DNA of 64,000 nt from Clostridia bacterium (GTDB taxonomy: Bacteria; Bacillota_A; Clostridia; Oscillospirales; CAG-272): positions 1 to 64,000 of the forward strand of contig JAFTUD010000008.1 in NCBI GenBank assembly GCA_017466455.1, read 5' to 3'. Positions 1-8,817 of the stretch are shown here, in pieces (positions within the stretch are counted from its first letter, which is position 1; each line of letters starts with the position of its first letter). A program made the translations under genes and the position numbers. The notes below the pieces were generated by a model. It was not told the origin of the DNA. It saw only the letters and a program-made list of their open reading frames with translations, and ran no database searches.

Positions 1-1485
1 AGTATAGATGCCTTGGTAGACGCCGTTATTATAGACTAAAATCGGATAGCCGTCAATTGCTCCGCCGTTTGGAGTGTCTGATAGCTCATCGTTTCTTGAT
101 TTTACGATTTCTCCAAAGATTTTACCCGAAACGACATTTCTTGATTGAGAGTAGTCGATATAGTTGGCTTTTAAGCAATATTTATTTTCCTTGCCCCAGC
201 CATCACAAAGCTCAACCTTATTTTTGCTTCCGTCCTCGGTAAGGAGCTTTATATTGAAGTTCTTCTTTGGCTTGTTTGCGCTTGAGGCTCCCTGCACCTT
301 TATTTCGGCTATGCAGTTAAAGCTGAGCTCGCCCGAGTCGTACACAAAGTCGACTGTGTTTGTATATCCCTTTGAGGTTGGAAGGCTTCCGCCGAGGTCG
401 ACGACGGGCATTCCTACATCCTTAGAGGTTATGCTCTTATATATTTTCACGCCTGCTTCGGCGCTTGTGAATATTCCGCAAAATTCAACGGAATGCTCAT
501 TGGCAATTAGCACGGAGTCAAGTATCATTTTCTCGGTGTCATACACCTCGTTGCATTGAATACAAGTGCCGTCAAGCTCACAAATATGGTAGCCGTATTT
601 TGCGTCCTTTGTGCTTTCTTCCTTCCTGCTGTCGCATCTGGTACAGGCGTATACATCCTTTCCCTTCTCGCACAGCGGTTCTACCGTTGCGAAGAATTCC
701 CAGTCATGTCCTAAGGGTGTACCGACTGTTTTTTCGCAGTTTTTGCAACGCTGAGCAAGCTCACAGGTTGCCGATTGCCATTCGTGGTCAGCGAGCGCAC
801 CGACGGTTTCCTTGCAATTTTCGCAGTGCTTAGCCTCAACGCAGGTTGCCTCTATCCATTTATGACCGTATTCAAAGCCCTCGCCCTGAGAGCAGATGCT
901 ACACAGTCTTTGCCTGTCACATCCTTGATATGTCCATTCGTGAGGCAAGCCCTCGGTTGAGGTGGCGTTGCATCTTTGGCAAGTCTTTGGATTTTTGCAG
1001 GTGGTGATTTGCCAGTCGTGTCCAAGCGCTTCACCGTTTGCCATATTGCATCGCGTGCAAAAGCCGGCGGAGGTACAGGTAGGGCTTACCAAATCGTGAG
1101 CAAGCGCGCCCGACTTGAAGCCACATTTCAAGCAGGATTGAGGCTCCTCGCATATTTCCATATCCCATATATGGGCGGTTGCTGTTTCAGTTTTGCCACA
1201 CAGGGCGCATAGCTTATCATCTGTGCAAGCAGTAGATGACCATTCATGAGATAAGGGCGCACCCTCGGTCAAGCTACACACCTCGCAGGTTTTTGCGCTA
1301 TTGCAGGTGGCATCCTTCCATACATGGTCGGCAAAGCCCAGCTCAAAATCTCCGCATTTCACACATGTTTTAAGCGATTTACAGGTTGCGGGAATAAAAT
1401 CGTGTTCACATTCACTGTCCTCACACGATAGGAAAGCACAGGAAAGCACGAGCAATACTGACAATAAAAGTAATATTTTTTTCAT
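1..1485 (-). CDS. CotH-family lipoprotein with Cys/His repeats, C-terminus cut off by window edge
   Basis: The open frame begins at ATG 1485 behind AAGGAG and runs without a stop to position 1 (495 codons), so the C-terminus is missing. The product starts with a lipoprotein-type signal (MKKILLLLSVLLVLSC; cysteines at 16 and 21). It continues with about ten tandem repeats of roughly 26 residues, each with H-x-W, a lone Cys and a C-x2-C pair (for example SHEW, then CALC). The part next to the edge resembles CotH spore-coat kinases: KVQGASSANKPKKNFNIKLL, a Trp-Gly-Lys turn, and a GYPILVYNNGVYQGIYT segment. CotH domains are atypical protein kinases in spore coats and surface proteins; the catalytic Asp residues would lie off the edge. 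The repeats may bind metal or form disulfides. The CotH assignment is good but partial; the function of the repeats is unknown. Confidence 0.75.
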   Translation of the reverse strand, partial: MKKILLLLSVLLVLSCAFLSCEDSECEHDFIPATCKSLKTCVKCGDFELGFADHVWKDATCNSAKTCEVCSLTEGAPLSHEWSSTACTDDKLCALCGKTETATAHIWDMEICEEPQSCLKCGFKSGALAHDLVSPTCTSAGFCTRCNMANGEALGHDWQITTCKNPKTCQRCNATSTEGLPHEWTYQGCDRQRLCSICSQGEGFEYGHKWIEATCVEAKHCENCKETVGALADHEWQSATCELAQRCKNCEKTVGTPLGHDWEFFATVEPLCEKGKDVYACTRCDSRKEESTKDAKYGYHICELDGTCIQCNEVYDTEKMILDSVLIANEHSVEFCGIFTSAEAGVKIYKSITSKDVGMPVVDLGGSLPTSKGYTNTVDFVYDSGELSFNCIAEIKVQGASSANKPKKNFNIKLLTEDGSKNKVELCDGWGKENKYCLKANYIDYSQSRNVVSGKIFGEIVKSRNDELSDTPNGGAIDGYPILVYNNGVYQGIYT

Positions 1486-1516
1486 TGAGCGCTCCTTAAG
1501 CGATTTCTATATACAT

Positions 1517-1545
1517 AGTATATCACAATAGCTCTTTGTTTTCAA
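1517..1545 (-). promoter_or_regulatory. promoter of the CotH-like gene
   Basis: On the minus strand TTGAAA (1545-1540) is followed after 17 bp by TATACT (1522-1517), with TGA just before the -10 (extended -10). It lies about 32 bp from the start codon. Confidence 0.75.
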
Positions 1546-1574
1546 GAGAAAATGTTTTATGAGCATGCGCAACC

Positions 1575-1604
1575 AAAAAAGCCGACACAGGGTCGGCTTT
1601 TTTT
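1575..1604 (-). terminator. terminator of lysS
   Basis: Stem GCCGAC/GTCGGC with a 5-nt loop, flanked by A6 and T7, starting at the lysS stop codon. The flanks would allow it to work in both directions. Confidence 0.85.
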
Positions 1605-3132
1605 AGTTATTTGTTTCGGGCTTCATTGTTGGGAACAAGAGGACATCACGGATAGATGCGCTATCGGTGAGGAGCATTACAAGGCGGTCGATGCCGAAGC
1701 CAAGGCCTCCTGTTGGGGGCATTGCGTATTCAAGGGCGGTTACATAGTCGTAATCTACCTCTGCCTTTGAATCCGGCTCCTCGGCGAGCTTTTGCGCTAC
1801 CTGCTTCTCAAAGCGTTCCTTTTGGTCGATTGGGTCATTTAGCTCACTAAATGCGTTTCCGTATTCGGTTGCGTTGATGAAATACTCAAAGCGCTCGGTA
1901 AATGCGGGCTCGGTGGGCTTTCTCTTAGCAAGTGGGCTATTTTCAACGGGATAGTCATAGATGAAGGTTGGCTGAATGAGCTTTTCCTCTACATATGCGT
2001 CAAAGATTTCAATAAGAACTCTACCCTTTGTAGCGTCGTCTGCAACCTCTACATGAAGCTCCTTAGCAACGCGTCTTGCGTCCTCGTCGCTTGTCCATGC
2101 GTAGTAGTCAGCTCCGCTATACTTCTTTACAGCCTCAGCCATTGTAAGGCGCTCCCACTTACCCATATCAATTTCAATGCCTTGATATGTGATTTTGGTG
2201 CTACCGCAAATCTTCTCGGCAAGAAGCTTATAAAGCTCCTCAACGAGGTCCATCATTCCCTTATAGTCGGTGAATGCCTGATAAAGCTCTATTGAGGTGA
2301 ACTCGGGGTTATGCTTTGTATCCATTCCCTCGTTTCTGAAAATTCTGCCTACCTCATAAACCCTGTGCATACCGCCAACGATAAGGCGCTTCAGGTAAAG
2401 CTCGGTTTCAATACGGAGATACATATCCATATCAAGGGTATTATGATGTGTTACGAACGGTCTTGCGCTTGCGCCGATTTCAAGGGGAACGAGAATTGGG
2501 GTATCAACCTCTAAGAAGCCCTTGCCGTCAAGGTAATTTCTGATTTCCTTGAGGATTTGCGAGCGCTTTACAAAGGTATCCTTAACCTCGGGGTTTACGA
2601 TGAGGTCAACATATCTTTGTCTATATCTTGTTTCAAGGTCCTTAAGTCCATGGAACTTTTCGGGGAGTGGAAGCAAGGACTTTGCAAGAAGGGTAACCTT
2701 CTTTGCGTGAACGGAGATTTCGCCTGTCCTTGTGCGGAACATAACTCCCTCAACACCGATGATGTCACCGATGTCCCACTTCTTAAATGAGGCGTAATCC
2801 TCATCGCCGATATCATTTCTTGAAACATATACCTGAATTTTTCCTGCGTCGTCCATTACATGGGCAAATGAAGCCTTACCCATTATACGACGGCTCATCA
2901 TTCTACCGCCGATGGACACGGTAATTTGCTCACCGCTTTCGTTAAGCTCCTCTTCTCTTGCCTCAAAGCTCTTGATAGCATCAGCGCTAAGAGCTGTAAC
3001 ATCGTACTTTGTTATTTCAAACGGGTTCTTACCCTCTTCGCAAAGGGCTGTGAGCTTTTCGCGTCTTATCTTAAGGATTTCGCTAAGCTCTACTTCCTCA
3101 TTTACTGCGTTTTGGTTGTTGTTTTCTTGCAT
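1603..3132 (-). CDS. lysS: lysyl-tRNA synthetase, class II
   Basis: Charges tRNA-Lys with lysine using ATP; cytoplasmic. The 509 residues match the usual class II length. An OB-fold anticodon-binding domain lies at about 70-150. Class II motif 2 is FRNEGMDTKHNPEFTSIELY (about 265-284) and motif 3 is GLGFGIDRLVML (about 476-487). The acidic N-terminal 25 residues are typical of bacterial LysS. The gene follows greA by 14 bp on the same strand and ends in its own hairpin terminator, so the S41 protease, greA and lysS probably share a transcript. greA-lysS adjacency is common in Firmicutes. Confidence 0.97.
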   Translation of the reverse strand: MQENNNQNAVNEEVELSEILKIRREKLTALCEEGKNPFEITKYDVTALSADAIKSFEAREEELNESGEQITVSIGGRMMSRRIMGKASFAHVMDDAGKIQVYVSRNDIGDEDYASFKKWDIGDIIGVEGVMFRTRTGEISVHAKKVTLLAKSLLPLPEKFHGLKDLETRYRQRYVDLIVNPEVKDTFVKRSQILKEIRNYLDGKGFLEVDTPILVPLEIGASARPFVTHHNTLDMDMYLRIETELYLKRLIVGGMHRVYEVGRIFRNEGMDTKHNPEFTSIELYQAFTDYKGMMDLVEELYKLLAEKICGSTKITYQGIEIDMGKWERLTMAEAVKKYSGADYYAWTSDEDARRVAKELHVEVADDATKGRVLIEIFDAYVEEKLIQPTFIYDYPVENSPLAKRKPTEPAFTERFEYFINATEYGNAFSELNDPIDQKERFEKQVAQKLAEEPDSKAEVDYDYVTALEYAMPPTGGLGFGIDRLVMLLTDSASIRDVLLFPTMKPETNN

Positions 3133-3147
3133 TTTTTGTCACCTATA

Positions 3148-3624
3148 TTACTTTGTCTTATAGAAATCTAAAATCTTTGCTTCCTTTTCTCCTGCGGGAG
3201 TTTCGATAGTTACTGTTGCGCCCTTCTTTGCGCCTACAACTGCTCTGCCGATTGGGGATTGGTCGGAGATCTTCTTCTCTCTTGGAGCTACCTCGTTTGA
3301 GCCTACGATGTGGTAGGTAACCTCCTCACCGCTTGTATACTTAAGAACTACGCTTGTACCGAGAGATACGACATTTTTAACGGTGTCGGTATCAACGATT
3401 TCCGCATTCTTCATAAGGTATTCAAGCTCGGCAATTCTTGCCTCTACCTTTGCCTGCTGATCTCTTGCCTCGTCATACTCACTGTTCTCGGAAAGGTCAC
3501 CAAAGCTTCTTGCAACCTTAAGCTGCTCCTTTACCTCGGCACGGCGGACATTTTTGAGATAATCGTATTCCTCTTGAAGCTTCGCATAGCCTTCTTTTGT
3601 ATATTTAGTCTTTTGCTCTTCCAT
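3148..3624 (-). CDS. greA: transcription elongation factor GreA
   Basis: Rescues backtracked RNA polymerase by stimulating cleavage of the nascent RNA. The product is 158 residues. The N-terminal coiled coil (YTKEGYAKLQEEYDYLKN, then SFGDLSENSEYDEARDQQ with the acidic tip) is followed by a C-terminal FKBP-like domain (ISDQSPIGRAVVGAKKG). An upstream in-frame GTG at 3633 lies inside the AGGTGA ribosome-binding site, so ATG 3624 is the better start. It sits between the S41 protease and lysS, 41 bp and 15 bp away. Confidence 0.96.
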   Translation of the reverse strand: MEEQKTKYTKEGYAKLQEEYDYLKNVRRAEVKEQLKVARSFGDLSENSEYDEARDQQAKVEARIAELEYLMKNAEIVDTDTVKNVVSLGTSVVLKYTSGEEVTYHIVGSNEVAPREKKISDQSPIGRAVVGAKKGATVTIETPAGEKEAKILDFYKTK

Positions 3625-3674
3625 TTGATTCACCTAAGCGTATTTACGCCCTTTCATATGTTTATTTTTATTTT

Positions 3675-4994
3675 TTACTTTGTGTAGCCAAGCTCCCTTG
3701 CCGATGCGAGAAGCTGATTATCCTCCTCGTCGGTAATTTTAAAGAAGCTTTTATCGCGCAGAGCCTCATCAAGCTCTACGACCTTATTTGGGGTAATGCC
3801 TATTCCGTCATAGCTCTCCAAGCTTGGGGGGAGATAGGTATTTGTTGTTAATTTAAGTCCCGCGCCGTCGGGGAGCATATAGGTTGTTTGCATTGAGCCC
3901 TTTCCGTAGGATTTTGTTCCTACGAGCGTTGCGCGCCCGTAATCCCTCAGACAGGATGCAAGCAGCTCGGCAGCGGATGCGGTATTTTCATTTATGAGGA
4001 CCGCCATTTTTATGCTTGGGTCAAAGCAGTCCTTATCTGATGTGAGCCTTTGCACGGTGCGTCCGCTTGCGTCAAGGATATGGCATATATCCCCCTCGCC
4101 AAGCAGGTAGTCAAGTATTTCGGTAACGGAGTCAAGCGTACCGCCCGGATTGTTACGGACATCAAGGATTACGGATTTTACTCCGTCGCTAACGAGAGCG
4201 TTTAGCGAGTCAACCATTTGATTTGGTGTTTCGTTATTGAACTCCGAAATACGGACAATGCCTATGCTACTGTCAAGCGCGTATTTGTGATACGACACAG
4301 ATGTTATTGTTATTTCATCGCGAATACAGGTAACTTCCCTTTCCTCGCCGTTTTTAATGACGGTCAATGTAACGCCCGTTCCCTTTTCTCCCTTTACCTT
4401 ATTTATTGAGGCAAAGTAATTTTCAAGGGACACGCGCTCCCCCTCTACGCAGATGATAATATCTCCTGCGCCAAGTCCCGCATTATCTGCCGGAGAGCCC
4501 TCGGTTACTGTAAGGATTTCAATAGCGTCATATTCCTTGCTATACACAACGCTGACGCCGATGCCGTACATTTTTCCCTCGCTCTCACGAATGAGCGTAT
4601 CAAGGTCCGAGGCGGTATAATACTCGCCGTGCTTATCTCCTACGCCTTCGATATAGCCCTGCATAAGGTAGTAGGTAAGACGCTCCTCATCAATTTCTCC
4701 CGCATAGAGCGAGCGATAATATGCGTCAATATACGACAGCCTTTTGAAAAGCTCTGTATTCTTTTGCTCACTCGGCAGTGCCTTATACATTTCGTTAAGG
4801 CTTGCAAAGCTTTGCTCATAGCTACTCTTAAGCTCGTTATATGCCTTATCGTATTCCTGCTCCGCCCTTTTTATGCTGATGCTTGCGACAAGTATTGAAA
4901 TACTGACAGCAAGACAGGTAAATAGCAGGCAAAAAATTGCTACAAGCGGGAGTGAGATTTTTGTTTGCATTAGGTTTGATATGCGTTTTTTCAT
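3675..4994 (-). CDS. S41-family C-terminal processing peptidase (CtpA-like)
   Basis: Membrane-anchored serine protease whose active domain lies outside the cytoplasmic membrane. One transmembrane segment (about 14-41) precedes a short coiled coil (45-75) and a PDZ domain (about 137-220, with GIGVSVV and AGLGAGDIII). The S41 catalytic core contains the nucleophile Ser340 in NENTASAAELL and the general base Lys365 in TKSYGKGS. At 439 residues it has usual CtpA/Prc length. In Firmicutes such enzymes process spore, envelope or signalling proteins; the substrate here is unknown. It is just downstream of a terminator and upstream of greA-lysS. A weak TTGACT sequence in the 3' end of the preceding gene could be part of its promoter. 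Confidence 0.93.
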   Translation of the reverse strand: MKKRISNLMQTKISLPLVAIFCLLFTCLAVSISILVASISIKRAEQEYDKAYNELKSSYEQSFASLNEMYKALPSEQKNTELFKRLSYIDAYYRSLYAGEIDEERLTYYLMQGYIEGVGDKHGEYYTASDLDTLIRESEGKMYGIGVSVVYSKEYDAIEILTVTEGSPADNAGLGAGDIIICVEGERVSLENYFASINKVKGEKGTGVTLTVIKNGEEREVTCIRDEITITSVSYHKYALDSSIGIVRISEFNNETPNQMVDSLNALVSDGVKSVILDVRNNPGGTLDSVTEILDYLLGEGDICHILDASGRTVQRLTSDKDCFDPSIKMAVLINENTASAAELLASCLRDYGRATLVGTKSYGKGSMQTTYMLPDGAGLKLTTNTYLPPSLESYDGIGITPNKVVELDEALRDKSFFKITDEEDNQLLASARELGYTK

Positions 4995-5009
4995 GCTTTA
5001 TTTACGCAC

Positions 5010-5033
5010 AAAAACTCCGAAATCGGAGTTTTT
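5010..5033 (-). terminator. terminator of the CdaR-type regulator
   Basis: Stem ACTCCG/CGGAGT with AAAT-type loop and a T5 run, immediately after the regulator's stop codon. Confidence 0.75.
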
Positions 5034-5039
5034 GCTTTT

Positions 5040-6125
5040 TTAGAATTTAATTGGCTTTGCAGTCAAATATCTTCTTACCATCAGTGCTACCTTGAAGGTG
5101 ATAGCATGCTCAAACTCACGAAGATCAAGTCCTGTAAGCTTTTTGATCTTTTCAAGACGGTACACGAGGGTGTTTCTGTGTACGAAAAGCTTTCTTGAGG
5201 TTTCTGATACATTGAGGTTGTTATCAAAGAATACTTGAATTGTTTGAAGTGTTTCCTTGTCAAGTGTTTCAAGAGAGCCGTGCTTGAATACCTCGGAGAG
5301 GAAGATTTCACAAAGGGTTGTTGGAAGCTGATAGATAATTCTGCCTATACCAAGGTTTTCGTAGCTTACGATTTCCTTTTCGCTTTCAAATACCTTTCCT
5401 ACCTCAATGGCGATTTGCGCCTCCTTATATGAGCGTGCAAGGTCCTTGATATTATCGACAACCGTACCTATACCTATTCCTACCTTGCAGTAAAATTCGG
5501 TATTGAGGGTGTCAGAGATGCTTTGCGCAAGCTTTTCAACTGCTGATGAGCTTGTGTCAGCCACGAGCTCCTTAATTATTACAATATCCTGCTCACCGAC
5601 TGCGATGACATAGTCTCTTGTCTTGTCGGGGAACATATTTTGAATTATGTCAAACGGCAAAAGCTCGGTTCCTGAGTAAAATCTTACGAGAAGGGCTACC
5701 CTTTGCTCGTTAGTGTCAAAATGAAGCTCTCTGCTCTTTGCATAAATATCGCTGGGGAGAATGTTGTCCATAATGATATTTTTGATAAATGAGCTTTTAT
5801 CAAACTTTTCATCATAGTAATTTTTAATATTCGCCAAGGAAATCGAAAGGATTGATGCGTACTTCTCCGCAATTTTATCCTCACCCTCTACAAATATTGC
5901 AAATTCTGCGGTTGCTGAATTGCCGATGTGCTGGTAGGTATAGCCGTCAATTACCGCCATGTCGGTGGTAAATGCTAATTCTTCCCTTACCTGCGCTCTT
6001 GCTTCGCCGATTTTGGAAAGCTCACTGCATGCAATTACGAGTCCCGCGCTATCAATTACGCCGATAACTCTATCAATCGTATCGTGCATTTGGTGAATGA
6101 TTCCTTGAAACAATCTGTTAGACAT
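5040..6125 (-). CDS. CdaR/PucR-type transcriptional regulator
   Basis: The 361-residue protein has the two-part plan of the CdaR (sugar diacid regulator) family. An N-terminal ligand-sensing domain (LFQGIIHQMHDTIDRVIGVI, about 4-130) leads through a GGDEF-like middle segment to a C-terminal PucR helix-turn-helix (about 303-350: NLNVSETSRKLFVHRNTLVY, RLEKIKKLTGLD). Known relatives respond to glycerate or sugar diacids, but no sugar-diacid operon adjoins this gene, so its ligand and targets are unknown. The start at 6125 has a GGAGGA site 5-10 bp upstream. The gene has its own promoter and terminator, and two perfect TTTTGTGCA copies lie between promoter and start. Confidence 0.85.
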   Translation of the reverse strand: MSNRLFQGIIHQMHDTIDRVIGVIDSAGLVIACSELSKIGEARAQVREELAFTTDMAVIDGYTYQHIGNSATAEFAIFVEGEDKIAEKYASILSISLANIKNYYDEKFDKSSFIKNIIMDNILPSDIYAKSRELHFDTNEQRVALLVRFYSGTELLPFDIIQNMFPDKTRDYVIAVGEQDIVIIKELVADTSSSAVEKLAQSISDTLNTEFYCKVGIGIGTVVDNIKDLARSYKEAQIAIEVGKVFESEKEIVSYENLGIGRIIYQLPTTLCEIFLSEVFKHGSLETLDKETLQTIQVFFDNNLNVSETSRKLFVHRNTLVYRLEKIKKLTGLDLREFEHAITFKVALMVRRYLTAKPIKF

Positions 6126-6146
6126 ATCATTTCCTCCATAATGTCT

Positions 6147-6164
6147 TTTTGTGCATTTTGTGCA
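6147..6164. repeat. tandem 9-bp repeat in the leader of the CdaR-type regulator
   Basis: TTTTGTGCA occurs twice in direct succession (6147-6155 and 6156-6164) between the promoter and the start codon. It is a candidate operator, possibly autoregulatory; this is inference only. Confidence 0.5.
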
Positions 6165-6176
6165 TTGGATATGTTC

Positions 6177-6205
6177 ATTTTACACTATTTAAATGGATTT
6201 TTCAA
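6177..6205 (-). promoter_or_regulatory. promoter of the CdaR-type regulator
   Basis: TTGAAA (6205-6200), 17-bp spacer, TAAAAT (6182-6177) on the minus strand, about 50 bp upstream of the start. Confidence 0.7.
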
Positions 6206-6225
6206 GTGTTTTTTGAGATTTTTTT

Positions 6226-6258
6226 GGTGAAAATGACTATTTTTTTGTCATTTTCACC
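6226..6258. repeat. 12-bp inverted repeat after rsmE, no U-tract
   Basis: Perfect arms GGTGAAAATGAC (6226-6237) and GTCATTTTCACC (6247-6258) around a 9-nt T-rich loop, 5 bp after the rsmE stop. A-tracts rather than T-tracts follow it on both strands, so it is not a classical intrinsic terminator; it may stabilise the mRNA 3' end. Confidence 0.6.
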
Positions 6259-6263
6259 AAAAA

Positions 6264-7004
6264 TCACATTTCTTTTTCGTACATAATGCACGACAAAGCG
6301 AAGGTTGGCGCGGTTTCACATCTCAGTATTCTTTTGCCGAGTCCTGCAAGGCTTGCGCCTTTTGAGCGAAACGCCTCTACCTCTTTTTGACTGAAGCCAC
6401 CCTCCGAGCCGATTATGAGGGAAATTTTTGTGGCGCTTTTATTTTCGGCAAGGATTTGCTTCAGGCTTGTCGTTCCGTCGCCCTCGTAGCAGAGGATTAC
6501 AAGCTCGTTTTTAAATGCGTCTTTAAGCGCCTCATTAAAGCTCATAGCCTCGCGCACGGGCGGAATGATGCCACGCCCGCACTGCTTTGCGGAGCTTTCG
6601 GCAATTTTATTATGACGGGCGCATTTTTTGGGTGCGTCCTTTTTGTCTATTTTAGCAATACAGCGCTCGGTTGAGAAGGGGATTATCTCGCTAACGCCAC
6701 ATTCTATTGATTTTTGAATAATCGTTTCAAGCTTATCACCCTTGGGAATTGCCTGATAGAGTGTAACGCATACGCACGGCTCGGTATCGCTATCGCTTAC
6801 GCTATCTATGCTTGCGACAACTACATCGTCCTTTATGTCGGTGAGGGTACATTCATATACATGCTTTTGCATATCGCACACGCTTATCCTCTCTCCCGTT
6901 GCCATTCTGAGGGAGCGAGCGATATGATGGGCATCATCACCTGTTATTTTGAGCGTATTTGTGCTATTATCAACCTGTTCCGCCCTTATGAAAAATCTTG
7001 GCAT
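6264..7004 (-). CDS. rsmE: 16S rRNA (uracil1498-N3)-methyltransferase
   Basis: SPOUT-fold methyltransferase that modifies U1498 in the 30S decoding region. The 246 residues are the usual length. The N-terminal PUA-like domain has DDAHHIARSLRMATGERISV. The C-terminal knot carries the SAM-binding segments LIIGSEGGFSQKEVEAF and LGKRILRCETAPTFALS. In many Firmicutes rsmE follows prmA in the dnaK operon; here prmA is nearby (9.7-10.6 kb) but separated by the BspA-like and AraC genes. It has its own promoter and RBS (AGGAG). Confidence 0.95.
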   Translation of the reverse strand: MPRFFIRAEQVDNSTNTLKITGDDAHHIARSLRMATGERISVCDMQKHVYECTLTDIKDDVVVASIDSVSDSDTEPCVCVTLYQAIPKGDKLETIIQKSIECGVSEIIPFSTERCIAKIDKKDAPKKCARHNKIAESSAKQCGRGIIPPVREAMSFNEALKDAFKNELVILCYEGDGTTSLKQILAENKSATKISLIIGSEGGFSQKEVEAFRSKGASLAGLGKRILRCETAPTFALSCIMYEKEM

Positions 7005-7052
7005 ATTTTCTCCTATATATTACTATTTATTATCTTATTTACCTTAGTTAAT

Positions 7053-7081
7053 ATATTATCATAGAGTTTAATATTTGTCAA
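7053..7081 (-). promoter_or_regulatory. promoter of rsmE
   Basis: TTGACA (7081-7076), 17-bp spacer, extended -10 TGATAATAT (TAATAT 7058-7053). Just upstream, at 7091-7111, is an inverted repeat TTTGTATA-N5-TATACAAA that could be an operator. Confidence 0.75.
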
Positions 7082-7115
7082 TATCAATCTTTTGTATACA
7101 ATATATACAAAGAAT

Positions 7116-7145
7116 GAAAAAGGCCTTGCGTTTTGCAAAGCCTTT
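7116..7145 (-). terminator. terminator of the BspA-like gene
   Basis: 11-bp stem AAAGGCTTTGC / GCAAGGCCTTT (minus strand, one G-U pair) followed by TTTTC, 14 bp after the stop codon. Confidence 0.75.
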
Positions 7146-7158
7146 CTTAGTTATTTGA

Positions 7159-8688
7159 TTAGTTTTCCTTGATTTCGGCAGGGGCAAGGGCAACTACCTG
7201 TGAAAGGGTTACGCTCTTGAAGCTTTCGCCACCGATTGTTGTGTCTTCTCCTGTTGAGGATTGGATATAGGTTACTGTATCGCCCTCAATTACATATGCG
7301 CAGATTACAAGGTCAAGGTCTATGTCTGTGTTTGTGCCGAAGTTGATTGAGCAATCAAAGCTTGCGTATTGCTTATCCATTTCAACCTGAAGGGCTTTAT
7401 CGGAGTTTACCTTATTATTTTCATCAAGGAATGTCTTTTCTCCGAATGCGTTTGCGTTGGCGATTATAATACCGTATTTAAGCTCACCGATCAGTCTTTC
7501 GTAAAGAGCGAGTGATGTAGGATTTACCTCATATCCGCCGTTGATTGCGTTTTTATCATCGTTTGTTGAGTAGCCCTTTGCGGTAAATACAGCATTAACG
7601 GTTTCTTCGGTTTTTACAGTACAGCCATCATTTTGGCATGCTTCAATGTGAATGCCTTCGGCGGTTATGCCGTTTGCGAAGGTAAGTGTTTCCGCCATTT
7701 GATGTCCGCTTGTGCCTGCTATTGTTTTATTACAAATTTCGCATTTTACTCCATCAATGCAAGAGCCTGTGCCCTTATAGTCATGAACATTGTTGTTGAA
7801 TGCCTTGCAGTGGTTATAATCATACACGATGTATATGCAATCGCTCTTTGCCTGCTCTATGTAGTAGGAATCTTCCTTTGAGGAATCCCATGCAATTTCC
7901 TTTACATTAGTTTTTCCGAGGATCGTGTAAAGAGGAGTCTTTCCTGTTCCCTCATCAATGCTACCTGTATAGAAAAATACAAATTTGCCCGAGCCGGTTG
8001 CATCACTAATCATGGATTCAGCACTTTGAAGTGATGCCGGAACATATACACTACTAAGTTTACTTGTGCCATGGAGTGACCATTTTCCTATTTTTTGAAC
8101 TGATGCTGGATAATAAACAACCTCAATGCTTGAGTTATTGGTTATAAATTCTTGGTCCAAGTTCGTAATAGATGCCTTTGAATAATCTAAAACCTTAAGG
8201 TTAGAGCAAGCATTATAGCTTGTGTATTGCTGGTAAACCAAGGTAGAGGGCGCCTTTACATACATCAAATTTGTCCAAGTTGATGTTTTTGAATATGTAT
8301 TACTAACTCTAAGCGTTCCCTCGGGGATTTCTATGCAAACGATTGAGGTTACATCATAGCCCTTGCCTGTTGCAGTGTTTAAAGCATCAAAATATGCTAC
8401 AAACTGACTTCCGTCAGAATAGCCGCCGTTAAATTGTGTGATATACTTGGTTAGGTATGTTTGATAATCGCCGTTTGCATCACGCAACAAAACTCTTGAA
8501 TTGTTGTCGCCTTGAACCTGACTTGCCAAGGCTGATGTGTTAATAGGATTTAAAACCTTATCCGATGTCTTTGTAACATCTATCACCTCGGTAAATTCGG
8601 GTATTTGCGTAAGCGCATTTGCTGTAATTGCAAATACCGACATGACAGTAATTATCATAATAGCAAGTATGAATAATTTCTTTTTCAT
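7159..8688 (-). CDS. secreted BspA-like leucine-rich-repeat protein
   Basis: Exported protein of 509 residues with a Sec signal (MKKKLFILAIMIITVMSVFA, cleavage near ANA-LT at 26). The middle (about 130-240) holds irregular LRR_5/BspA-type repeats (LKVLDYSKASITNLDQEF; IEVVYYPASVQKIGKWSLHG; LSSVYVPASLQSAE). A single Cys cluster follows (GSCIDGVKCEICNKTIAG, then GHQM), the same kind of motif that is tandemly repeated in the CotH-like protein at the left edge. The C-terminal 110 residues look like a separate beta-rich module. BspA-type repeats act in adhesion and host-surface contact in gut and oral bacteria; the ligand here is unknown. No LPxTG anchor is seen. It is divergent from the AraC gene. 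Confidence 0.75.
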   Translation of the reverse strand: MKKKLFILAIMIITVMSVFAITANALTQIPEFTEVIDVTKTSDKVLNPINTSALASQVQGDNNSRVLLRDANGDYQTYLTKYITQFNGGYSDGSQFVAYFDALNTATGKGYDVTSIVCIEIPEGTLRVSNTYSKTSTWTNLMYVKAPSTLVYQQYTSYNACSNLKVLDYSKASITNLDQEFITNNSSIEVVYYPASVQKIGKWSLHGTSKLSSVYVPASLQSAESMISDATGSGKFVFFYTGSIDEGTGKTPLYTILGKTNVKEIAWDSSKEDSYYIEQAKSDCIYIVYDYNHCKAFNNNVHDYKGTGSCIDGVKCEICNKTIAGTSGHQMAETLTFANGITAEGIHIEACQNDGCTVKTEETVNAVFTAKGYSTNDDKNAINGGYEVNPTSLALYERLIGELKYGIIIANANAFGEKTFLDENNKVNSDKALQVEMDKQYASFDCSINFGTNTDIDLDLVICAYVIEGDTVTYIQSSTGEDTTIGGESFKSVTLSQVVALAPAEIKEN

Positions 8689-8753
8689 TTCGTTTTCTCC
8701 TTGTTTTCGTGAATTTAAATTTATTTGTTAATATCATTGTAACACAAACAGTA

Positions 8754-8782
8754 TTGACATTCTACTCAAAAAGTGATAAAAT
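8754..8782 (+). promoter_or_regulatory. promoter of the AraC-family gene
   Basis: TTGACA (8754-8759), 17-bp spacer, extended -10 TGATAAAAT (8774-8782), about 36 bp before the start codon. Confidence 0.85.
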
Positions 8783-8817
8783 ATAGTCAAAAGGTAATAT
8801 CATGAAAGGGTGATTTT

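Noticed and set aside
3310..3687. Plus-strand ORF of 125 residues across greA
   Set aside because: Antisense shadow with hydrophobic low-complexity sequence; greA on the other strand explains the region.
6226..6258. Terminator of rsmE
   Set aside because: The 12-bp stem is followed by A-tracts, not T-tracts, on both strands.
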